Shown here piece by piece: positions 25,001 to 37,000 of a DNA stretch of 64,000 nt (positions are counted from its first letter, which is position 1; each line of letters opens with the position of its first letter). This DNA is from Cladorhizidae sp. MBARI D1340-BT2 (Eukaryota > Porifera > Demospongiae > Poecilosclerida > Cladorhizidae): assembly GCA_028752905.1 (NCBI GenBank), contig JAQNBH010000011.1, forward strand, positions 33,628,017 to 33,692,016. The letters are read 5' to 3'. The position numbers and the translations under genes were made by a program. Below the pieces are notes generated by a model, which worked only from the letters and a program-made list of their open reading frames with translations, was not told the origin of the DNA and searched no databases.

Positions 25001-28000
25001 TTGGTTTTTCAACCCAGGAAACTCGACAAGCTCCACAGCGAATGGCGGGGCCCTGTGATAATCACGAGGAAGATCACGGACGTCACCTATGAGGTTGACA
25101 TGGGACAAGGACCAAAAAGACTTCGCACTTTCCACATTAATGGAATGAAGAAGTGGTACGCCCCGACAGCAGCCGTATTCCTTGCGGTTGACGATGTCCC
25201 AATGAGGAAGCTAGCGAAGAAAAGAAAGATGGTTTTATCAGTATGCTCACTAACCATCAAGGATCCCAATGAGGAAGCTAGCGAAGAAAAGAAAGATGGT
25301 TTTATCAGTACGCTCACTAACCATCAAGAAAGGGAACTCCTGGAATTGAGTGAGGAGTTCTCCGACGTCATAAGCAATGACCCTGGAAAAACAGACTTGG
25401 TGAGTCATGATATTGTCACTGGTGATGCCACCCCTATTCGGTTACCCCCCTACCGACTCCCTCACACATCGCATGAGTTTCTTCGTGAAGAAATCAAACA
25501 GTTGCAAGTTGCTAGGGTTGGGCATCATAGTCCCCTCCAGAAGTTCGTGGGCGGCCCCGGTGGTCTTGGTTCCTAAAAAGGACGGCGGAAAACGACTCTG
25601 CGTGGATTATAGAAAACTCAACCTCGTCACCAAGGCCGACCCCTACCCCATACCCCGAATTGAGGACATGATAGATGATATTGGACAGGCAAGATACATC
25701 ACTGCCTTGGATCTTACAAAGGGTTACTGGCAGGTGCCTGTGGCGAAGGCAAGCCAGGAGAAGACTGCTTTCGTCACACCCTGGGGAAAGTAAACCATGC
25801 CCTTTGGTTTGGTCAACTACTTGGTAAGTTTATCCAGCACCTTCTCTAGCAACCATTCTCTATCATGATTTGCAAATGTTGAGATGTTGAGTCCTTCAGG
25901 GTGGCCCCATCCACGTTTCAGCGTCTGATGAACCACTTACTCGAAGGAACACAGACGTTCACGGCGGCTTACCTGGACGATGTCATCATCCACAGCAAAA
26001 CATGGGAGGAACATTTGGAACATATGAAAGAAATCTTCATAAGATTACGAAAAGCCGGCCTCACCATTAAGGAATCGAAATGCAAGTTCGCGTGTAATTA
26101 GTGCGAATACCTGGGACATACTGTGGGAAATGGGAAGGTCCACCCTCTACAAGCTAAAGTACAAGCCGTACAAGATTTTACCCAGCCCATTACAAGAAGG
26201 ACGTCCGTGCGTTCTTGGGACTATGTGGGTATTATCGCCGTTTCATCCCCGACTTTTCCACTATTGCAACCCCCCTAACTGAGCTGACTAGGAAGGACAA
26301 ACCGAACATTATTGTTTGGAGTGAAGCGACACAACAGTCATTTCAATGCTTGAAGGATGCTCTGACTCACTACCCTGTGTTAGCCACACCCCTCTGGAAT
26401 AGGCCCTTCCTATTGCAAACAGATGCTTCCGACTCAGGAATAGCATATGTGCTCGCCCAGAAAGATGAGATAGGCGAAGAACACCCACTCGCCTATGGGT
26501 CAAGAAAGTTGCTACCTAGAGAGCGAAAGTTCTCTACAATAGAGAAAGAAGCTCTAGCGATCGTCGAGGGTACGAAACACTTCCGAGTATACCTCGAAGG
26601 GACAGAGTTCACGATCGAGACAGACCATGACCCACTGACACACCTTGCAAAGCTGAAGGATAGTCACGGGAGAATAGGGAGGTGGGCATTATCGATGCAA
26701 CCGTATCACTACACTATCCACCACAAGCCAGGTAGATTGAATACGAATGCGGACGGACTTTCCCGAGAATATTGTTCTTGCCTGAACGGAAAGGGAGTGT
26801 CAGAGAAGGAAGACATAACGGAGAACAAAGGTTATGACCACAACAATGTCCAAGAACATTATCCGAACATTCATCTACAAGACCACAGTATTCGTGTGCA
26901 AGACCATAGTGCCGGGTGTCCGTGTGCAATTAACTATTAGTATAAAAAAGATAGCTAGAGAGCTAGCAAAGGGAGAGAGAGTATCTATGTTAGAGCCAAG
27001 CGCATAACAGGCTGGACTAGCTGATAGATCACTGGGAACTGTATTTGTATATTGATGTACAAAGCAATCATTGTTCACTTTTACCTGGGTGAAGGGTACG
27101 AAGGCTCTTATAAAGCCTAGGGGTGAAAGTATTGGGCTAGTCAGAGTGAGGACTAGTCGGCGCAGTGAATACTAAGGGAAAGTATTGCTGACACTTAGAT
27201 ACACACACATAATTAGTGATGGGAATACAAATGCACACAGTTGTTGGGTTGTTGGAAGTCGAGTCTTACGGTCCTACTGTTGAAATAGAGAATGTAGAGT
27301 GTATAAATCATGTTAGCAAGTGCTTTTTAAAGAATTTTGAGACATGCATTAAAAAAGACAGTGTTGATGACAATGGCAAGCATGTAACTTTGGGTGGTGC
27401 TAGGGGGGTTAGTTGTGTGTCCTAGTTAAAATGCAAATCTACTAGAGGGGAGAAATTAGAAATAATAAGGACAACCTAGAGGGGATGATTCACGATATGA
27501 AAGCGATTTTTTATCACTCTCAGTCAACTACGGAACATCCCCAACACGAGTATTGTCCTACAGGAGTTTTGAGTTGGTGTAAGTTTAATCGAGCTTGTGC
27601 TAAAGAGGTGAGGTACCACCAGTACCCACCTATGATTCCTCCGGACAAGGCTAGGTATGTTAAGGAGGTTTTAGATAAATTAATGTCCAAGGATCTTTTG
27701 TGCAAGTGTTTAGGTGGTTATACACAAAATAAAAATGAGAGTTTTAATTCTGTTGTATGGAGTAGAGCGGGTAAGACATAATATATGAGTGCAACAAGTG
27801 TCAGGCTTGCCGTCGATTTAGGTGTGGCGAGCTTCAATGTTGGGAGGAAGGTTGGCTTTGGTATTATGTCTAAACTAGGTATATCTAGTATGCGAGCTAA
27901 CATGTCTTTTGAGTGTTCTGATGAGTCTAGGGAGGACCAGTGGGAGAGGAAGGCTACTGAAGAAGTGAGGCGGAGAAGGACGGCAATGATGATGCTGAAG

Positions 28001-31000
28001 ACCCGGCAGGAGGCAGCAGACATTTCAATGGAGGGCGGAGCATCATATGGTCCTGGCATGGGGGACCTGTAACATTTTTATTTTGTTTATGCTTTCTATT
28101 GTCAAGCTTGCAGGGATTACTGGAAGATGCTTTTGTTTATGTGTATTTTTGTCAAGCTTAGGAATTACTGAAAGAATTTTTTTGGTGTGTATTTTTCTTT
28201 CTATTGTTTTTCAGGGATTACTGGAGGGTGTCGGAAGACATGTGTGGAGGGTGACGATGGATGGACCTGGGCATGGGAGCCCTGCAAATGATGACGTGTT
28301 TATGTTTGTCCAGTTCCTATACTCAAGAGTCGAATACTGTGCAATTTGGATGTCACATTACAAACTGCTTGGACTTCAAGGCTCGATATCTTGGAAGTGA
28401 TTTTTCAAAAACCGTTCAAATGATAACTTTAATATTTTTTATCCTTTCATAAAAATTACACCATTTGAAAGCAAATTTTATATTTTACAACTTATGATCT
28501 CTGTGGATAATGTTTTGTGGTGTCTACAAAATGATGCAAACACAATTTTTTTACCAACATCTACATCAATATCAACAACCATTCTTATTCCAAAGAATTG
28601 ATTACTTTAGCTAACAAATTTCTCCAAGATTCACAAGAACCCTTCATCAAATTTTACTCCATTGTTCATACATAGCAGTCATAATTATTGAAATATTAGA
28701 AGGATGCAGATTTAAGGGGGAAAGAGGGCTGGCATATCACGTAGTCTCATATAAAGTACCACATATTTGCTCGCATTCACTCTAGTTTCCCGATTTATAT
28801 ATGCTTTGCACTCTGTGCTTTCTAATGGTATTTCTCTTTTGTTATTATGTTTCACCCTACTTTTTCCTAGCTCATTATAGGCTCTTCCAGTGAAGACCGT
28901 AAGCCGATAAGTAAACCACGTTCCAGTAACGACCTTTGCGAGGCTCTTATTCGGGCTATTAGTCGATCATAACGAGTACTATATACAAACTGCCAGTCTT
29001 GAAATTTTGAAAAAAAGTTTTTTGTTGCATTTTTGGAACACAGGTTTATGACATCACATTATATTTTCATCTATAGGTCATTTTTAATAATCCTCTCAAA
29101 CAAAAACTCACGGTCAAGTTGTAAAATATAAAATTTGCTTTCAAATGGTGTAATTTTTATGAAAGGATAAAAAATATTAAAGTTATCATTTGAACGGTTT
29201 TTGAAAAATCACTTCCAAGATATCGAGCCTTGAAGTCCAAGCAGTTTGTAATGTGACATCCAAATTGCACAGTATTCGACTCTTGAGTATAGGAACTGGA
29301 CAAACATAAACACGTCATCATTTGCAGGGCTCCCATGCCCAGGTCCATCCATCGTCACCCTCCACACATGTCTTCCGACACCCTCCAGTAATCCCTGAAA
29401 AACAGCATCTATACAATCAAACAAGAACATCATTTTCATCAATTAATACCTCCTGCTGCCTGTTACCAGAGTGCTAGTTTACTATATGCTATTTAATTTA
29501 TCATAAGCAAACAAATATCTATCAACTCTTCCGTGTATGATTCTAATAGTGCCCATTGCATGGTTAATTATATATAATCGCAATCTATTTTCCTCCTCTT
29601 CATCTCTTCATGATCTCCTTGGGAGTGTACATGTCGGCAATTTTTTTAACTACTTCTTCAAGCTTTAGTGCATATTTGTTATTGTTGTTGTTGTTGTTGT
29701 TGTACTGTTGCTGTTTTGATGGCAAATAAGGCATGTATTAAAACCCCTCATGGCCAACTTCTGTGGCACTAAGCTTATTTATGGTTATAGCCAACACACT
29801 AACAGAGTTTAATGTAGGAATTTTATTGTACAATACATACACACTAATAATTGATAAAATTTTAATTCCAGTTCAATGAAGGGGGGAACTAAATCAGAAG
29901 AATCATTAAGATTTTTTTTAGAGCCCGATTATCACAACTGCCATCATGAATGTCTTGTTTGACATTGATCACCATTCCTGGAGTACCTTCTTTGGAAGAA
30001 ATATGCGAAGACTACTCTAAAAACTAATTCTTCAGCCAATATGGATCTTTGTTGTTGTTGTTGTTATTATTATTGGCCTTGATTTTTCTGTTGAGGGACA
30101 TGAAAGGTAATATATATGGAAAAAACCCAGATAATAATGACTTGAAGAGACAATTAAAGCCAGGTATAGGGCAATGTAGGGAATGCAGTCGTGTTATTGA
30201 CAGTTTTGCGCATCGTTTGAAAGTGTGTTTGCACCGTGGAGGATATTTTAAGTAAATTTTGGATAGAGCATAACCCAAACACTGTTTTACAATTAGACTT
30301 GAAATCTTGGTGCAAATTGATATCTAGGGAATTGTGAATGTTATGAGCATTTTAATAGGTGGCATTTTCAGCTGTGACCATAGTTATAACCTCAATGTTT
30401 ATACTGTTAACAATTGTCAGCATTCTTGAATAGTTAATAATTAAAATGGTTACATTACCAAATGTTTCGACCAATATTGTTTGGACTGTATCAAGGTGAA
30501 TGAATTACCCATGAAGCAAAGTTTAAATAGAGTAGCCAACACACCCAAAGAAAATAATTGAGATGCATGTGATCTATGATATGTCTGATGCTGCTGTGAG
30601 GAGTTCTATATCAGAAGGACAAGGACGACACTGGAGACATAGATAAAGATGCTAGCAAGAAAGGAAAACTGTGGAAGTCTGCAGTAATAAGTAGAACAAG
30701 CTGATTGAAGAATTGCTTGTGAAGGAAACAATGCATATCCATCTCACAATTGAGGATCAGCACTTCAATTAGGTAAATCTACCATGTTAACTATCAACAA
30801 GTGCATGCCAAACCACATTCATTGTCAGATGTCTGAGATGTTGCTGTGGTGCTGCTTGCAACTACCAGACTTATCCTGAATCACACACCCATGTACAAAT
30901 ATAGCAAGATAGTTTCGAACTTTCACTACGGCAGCAAGCCCACTGATAAGCTGATTTCACGATTGTCTAAGGCCATATGTGAGTTAGTTTATTAAAGCAT

Positions 31001-34000
31001 GTACCTCATGCGTAATTTCATTCACCCTGAAGAAGGTAAGTCATACTTGTCGATTTGGAATATAAATGTTTTAATGAAGAAAGAGAAGTTGATTATTACA
31101 TTGGCATCATCAGCTCAATATGTAATCACAGTGTGTGTGCATGGTGGGATCCCTACTGATTGCGATAGTATGTTAAAAAAGGAATGATGCTAATAGACTT
31201 TTTTTTAATTAGTCCAATCTATCCTTTTCACCAAAGAGTAAGTTTCCATGTAAAAAACTGACTACTCCTTTTGTCATAACATGCAACTGTAGAATCAGTC
31301 CAGATAGGCGCAATTGGTACACATACACACACCACAGACGAGTGAGATTATTTTGTCAAATTTGACCCATTTATGTGTTTACTTAACCCTCTCACTGGCA
31401 TAAGCGACTTAAGTCGCGAAAACGGATTAACCGCGACGAAACAATTCATAAAAAATTAACCGTTCGCGGTATTAACTTAAAAAATTGTACGAATATGCCC
31501 AAAGCATGCCTCTAATATACCCCTGAATATCAGGAAAATACGGAATGAGGAAAGGGAAGTAAACATGCCAGCAAACATCACTTCCGGTTAATTCCCGGTC
31601 TCGAAGAAGAAATGGCGACTTGCTTTAGAGTAGAGACAAAGCGTTAGACTTCCTATTTGAGGATGACTTCGGCCTGTCCGAGATTGACGTTAGTGAAGGA
31701 GAGGAAGAAAGTGCCTGTGCTTACCTGGGAAGTGGCGTAGTTGACAGTGATGCTATGGTAGCTATAACAGAAGCTGTTGGCACCGACCACGAAGCAAGTT
31801 TTCAAAGTATAGATCGCCCTACTCTGCCAAGCGAAGCTTCAGACGATAGCGATGGTCATGAAGACTTCCCCCAAGGTAAGAATAGATAAGAGTTGTATAG
31901 TAAAGCCTAGTAACTAGCATAATAGTAAGAACTATTTCTCCTGGGAAGGTAGTTTCACTCATGGAGCTGCAGGAGGAGGAGGAGGAAGCAGCAGAGGAGA
32001 AGACAGGGTTGGAGGAGAGGTTATTTTACAAACAGTTGTTGTTGTTGACCAAAAGTTGACCAGCTAACATTGCTGGTTTCATGTGTAATATGATATTGAG
32101 ATGATATAAACCCGATATAAACCCTTTTATTTTACTTCCTGTCTCTTATAACAATATTCACATTTCTGTGGTTTGTTGCTAAGCAACAAAAATTTAACAT
32201 AACGTCCCTTCATGCATCAGCTATCACCTGATATATAGTTGTTGGGTACTTGTCTTCATAAGGTCCTCTATAAAAAATATTATGTGAAATTGTGTCAATT
32301 TTTGTAAAATGTCCTCCGTAAATCTGCCAGTGAAAGGGTTAAGTGAGAAATACAGTAGTAATATATTCTCACTGGAAAATTTGGAATCTAAAATGGTATG
32401 CAAGTTATAGGAATGGTGATGAGGGGTGGGGGTGGGCAGAGATAGACAATTTTTTTTTTTTAAGTATAAGCAAAGTGCACTGTTGTGATAGAGTTAATTT
32501 AATGCCACGGGCTCATTGCACAAAATATCCAGATCCTAAACAGTTCCATTCTACTGGTGGCTCTTCACACATATTTACTACTTGGAAGCCTAAGAAGTTT
32601 CAATAAACTTTTATTTGACAAGCCATCATGCTAATATTTCTATTATTGCTCTTCTGTTGAGGTAAGATGTTTATCTGCGAGTGTAGGACTGAGGTTGCTG
32701 AGAGAAGAGGACTTGCTGCTAGAAGAGTATGAGAGGTTCATCATGGAGAGCAGATGCTGCTCTGTTAGTCTCACTGATTATGGATGATCAACCATCATAA
32801 ACTCAACAAAAACAATAATATGGAGAGCTCTATTCTCCTCTGTTTGGTTAACTCTTTCACAGCTGGATTTAGGAGATAAAAAAATTGTCCAACATGAACC
32901 AAAAAAATTATATTAATTCACAGGATCACCAAACTCCATAGCAACTATATACCATGTTCTTGTACTGGGTTAGACGCACATTGTGGTAATGATTAGTTGT
33001 CATAGAAACTAACCACGATGATATTGTAACTAACCAAACTGACCATTGTAATAATGATAGAAATTTTATACCATTATGACTATGAACCATGATTATTATT
33101 ATGTTGTTCTACCCCTTTTATCCTAGCTACAGTTTGGGGAACCATACCAGAGACAGCCATGTGCATATTTGACTTAGATCAATCATATTCATGAACATTT
33201 ATGATGTTACAGCAAAATAATATATTTTTATACTACAAGACAGACAAACAACCAACACATTCTAAGAGATAGTTCAGTTTCAAAGACCTAGGAAGTGTAA
33301 TCTACCAGTGTATGCTAAGAATTAAAAAAATTTCGTTCCTCCACAGAGAAATACTTTGCAATGCCTACAATGCATTTTTGTCTCGTGCCGATTGGTAATT
33401 CCACGCTTCCTACCAATTGCTGAGCACACCACACACCTCCTGGGGTTGACTGCATGCTGTTACCAGTGTCCCACAGAAGTGTTCAGTCTGTCGAGCCGAT
33501 CATACTCAGCAGAGCGTGGACGACAAGCACGCTCCCAGGAGCAAAAAGTTCCAACTAACTCTCTGGCTAACTCCAACCTGAAAGCAAGGTAATCCCTCTT
33601 CCTTCATCCTGTACTCTGGCTATAAGAGTACAGCATGTAGCTGTATACACTGACTGCCAACTTGGGATAGTTTATACTCTACTAACTTTTTTTTAGCTCT
33701 AACCTGTGCCCTAGCCTAGAATTACACTTACTGTCAGAGCTTTTTTTCTCGCTGGTACCCTCCTCCTCAGCCATAAACTCAGAGAGAATCGGAACATTGG
33801 CATCTCTAGAATGTTGATCAGGCGCTACCACTTTTCCCATTGACAGTACTGTCTTTTGTTGCTTAATGCTGTGTCCAAGGTATGAACAGATGCCTTCTCC
33901 TTCTTCATCGCTAGTTTCTTCCTCAGACAGGCCGAAATTGTCATCAATAAACTCGGGAAAGAACATTGTCTAAACTTAGTCGAGCCGACATCGCGCACGG

Positions 34001-37000
34001 ATCGCACTCTGAGTGAACGGTCTGAATTAGTAGGTTGGTTGCCGGAATTCAAACTATCCAATTCTTTGCACACGCATAGAGAAAGGATTTAGCTTTCTTA
34101 ATATTATGCGTAGTTTGTTATTTATACTACATCACATGATCTGTGACTAATTTGATTGGTTAATAACTATAGGTTACATAATCACATAACCTACACTTTT
34201 AACAGCATGTAGTTTAGCGCATGCGCAATGTAGTATAAGTAAGATAGCCTATACTCCACTCGCGGGTTATGCGCCAATGTAACCTACTCTTTTGAATAGG
34301 CTATCCTATACATAACTCAACGATCGATTTGTTATGAATATTCAAAGTGCGTGGACGTATATAGACGCTTACGGCCATTAAAGACTTAATGCCTGCATAC
34401 CCCACAAACGAGTGAGATTATTTTGTCAAATGGAAAATTTGGAATCTAAAATGGTATGCAAGTTATAGGAATGAGAATGAGGGATGGGGGTGGGCAGAGA
34501 TAGACAATTTATTTTTAAAAAGTAAAAGCAAAGTGCACTATTGTGATAGAGGTAATTTAATGGTGCTGGCTCATTGCACAAAATATCTAGATCCTAAACA
34601 GTTCCTATCAACTGGTGTGTTCAATCTGCAAAAATAAAACTGGCCCCAATTTAGATTCACACTTTTTTACTATTTGGAAGCCAACCATAAAGAGTTTCAA
34701 TAAACTTTTATTTGACAATCCATCTTGCTTATACTTCTTCTTTTTTTTGGTTGAAATAAGGTGTTTATCTGCGACTGAAGTTGCTGAGAGAAGAGGACTT
34801 GGTGCTAGAAGAGTGTGAGAGGTTCATAATGGACAGCAGATGCTGCTCTGTTAGTCTTACTGATAATAGGTGATCAACCATCATGCCAACAAAAACAATA
34901 ATATAGAAAAAGATTATTATTCTCCATATTCTTCATGTTTTAGCTATCTTCGAGGTACTTATCCATCATAACTATAGCCATATGTGCTTGGAACATTAGT
35001 CAACACCACTAAGTACTCATTATATAGGCTCAGGAACCAGTAACCTTCAGGAAAGAGCAAGAGCTATAGAGCCACTAAAATACTTGTGCATACTGAAGAA
35101 TAGTTAGGTTGAATACATGTTCACTAAGCCAAGTAGTTTTAGCTAGCTAATCACAAGTGTTTAGTCATTACTAACCATCATGGTAGATAAATATAAGAGA
35201 GGATTATATTCAGTTTTAGAGCATTCAAGTTTTTCCTTTTGTGCAGTACAGCTGATAGCAGTGATGAGGCACACCTCAGTATGTGCTGGCATCTGCAAGT
35301 AATTTGCTCTCTATTGACACAATTTGAGAGATGTTAGTGAGAATGTCTGTAATATTATTGTAAGCACAATAGTTACATACCATCATCCTCCAGGATGTCA
35401 ATCTTGGTGATGTTTGGAGAAATAATGATGGATCCTATTCCCATTTGAGAGATGACAGATAAGCTGCAAGTAACCAATTTGTCATCTTCAAGAGCATCAT
35501 TATCAATTATGGGTATATCAAAACACCGCATTCCTTAAGCCTCTTCTATATCTCCTCTTATAAAAAGTCTGAGTTCAAAATATAAGCTATTGTAGAAGTC
35601 ATCCACATCTGTAGTTGAAAGGGTCCATGTATAAAATATCAATAATTTAAAATTAGTCTATTAAGTAATAACATGCCTTAAATCTTTATATATATACATG
35701 TATAGACAAAAATTAAAATAACACAATTCACATGTGCCTAAATAAGTCATGCGACAAAATAATGTGATTTTTTTCATTGCTCTTTCCAGCAACTGTTGGT
35801 ATGCTAGCTAGCTGACAATAGCAACAGGATTTTTTACTTGCTCGCTAGCATTTAAGCCAAACAGTGTAGCAGTCATTTAAGCTTTTAGTTAACTAATACC
35901 TCTGTCAGGAGACAAACAATGTTTCAGAGGTGTTCCACTTTGTATTCTGAATCATTTCTTGCTGGCTGGGTAGCAATGTGGTTCTTACATTTTCGGGTTT
36001 GAGCTTTTGTTGAAGCCAATGATGATGATGTTTACCGATGTAAAGATCGCCATTTCAGCATCTACTCTGTTTTGTTGTCGAGTAGGGTTACTTTTAGGTC
36101 AATTTCACCATAAAGTTCTAGTGCAACCTTTTGGTATTGGATACCAAATTATTTTCTTTATGCAGGTATCTCTACATCATTGGGAAAGTGAAGCCCATTT
36201 GCATGGATAATTCTGCTATCAGCCTTAAAGAGTTAACAATGATATTTTAGTAGACACGTAGTGAGGAAGAATTAACAGTGCAGTGGTGTAAACAGTAATC
36301 CTATTGACAATTAAATTAGATAAGTTTACCTGCACTTCCAGATGATGTTATTACTGACAATGTCAGAGGTGCAGTTTCAATGTTGATTACTGAATGGTTT
36401 ACTGCCACACATGCTTCTATTGACATTGCAGACTCATTTACAGAATACAGTGTCCTCTCAAATCCAACTTCAACATCACCATCTGTGGAATGGATAAGGT
36501 AATGAATCTCTCTATAAATATCAGAGTGGTTGTGGCACTTATTCTATTATTGTGTAAGATGTGCTAAAATTTATGACATTGTTCAATAAGCATATCAACA
36601 AACTTTCTTACAGTCATTGTCTGCTATGACAATATACGTTAATTGGTGAACTGTAGATGTCTGATCCGGTGGCCTGTAAGTAACGGAGCCTTCACTTGGT
36701 GATGACATTGCAGTAAAAAAATCAAATCCTTCAGTAATTTGATCCGGTTGCAGGGAAAAAGTGTACTGGGCCCTTTTTGATGTTGGAGGAAATAAAATTG
36801 AGAGATTTGAAGCATCAAAATCATCTGGAAATATGGCATAACGTCCTGGATTCTCTCCAAAAAGGTCACTTTGTATGGGGTGCTTAGTTAAAATAGTAAT
36901 TGTAACTCGGAATGTTTGCTCACATTTATGATTGTCGTCCTTCAACAAAGACAGTTGTACCAATCTCAACTCATTTGGCTCATCAAAATAGTAAGCGAAA

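Larger units (their letters stand above)
21649..27193 (+). mobile_element. Gmr1-like Ty3/Gypsy retrotransposon, full length but mutated
   Basis: 5545 bp with two LTRs (407 and 396 bp), TG...CA ends, a primer-binding-like site after the 5' LTR and a purine tract before the 3' LTR. Domain order is gag, zinc knuckle, protease, integrase, reverse transcriptase, RNase H. Integrase before reverse transcriptase is the hallmark of Gmr1-like Gypsy elements. The two LTRs differ by a few substitutions and small indels, so the insertion is not very recent. Pol is broken at several places. Confidence 0.93.
20579..28071 (+). mobile_element. Mutator-like DNA transposon split by a Gypsy insertion
   Basis: Coding remnants on both sides of the retrotransposon belong to one transposase of the animal Mutator-like type. 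The left part includes [12 protein letters not shown] and ends SVERL. The right part starts [10 protein letters not shown] and includes [13 protein letters not shown]. The 5-bp CTTAG at the junction is duplicated. The gene was already broken or has since decayed (several frameshifts). Terminal repeats not identified. Confidence 0.8.
32852..34385 (-). mobile_element. piggyBac derivative 3 (internally deleted)
   Basis: TTAA sites at 32848-32851 and 34386-34389. The left end CTCTTTCACAGCTG matches the family; the right end has decayed. 1534 bp. The transposase is on the minus strand: first exon 33966-33732 and a C-terminal exon region 33600-33300, with the catalytic middle deleted. It sits between the two ~500-bp direct repeats. 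Confidence 0.8.

Noticed and set aside
28205..29404. Inverted repeat as terminal repeats of the Mutator-like element
   Set aside because: Both arms are on the same side of the element, and the left flank near 20.4 kb shows no match.
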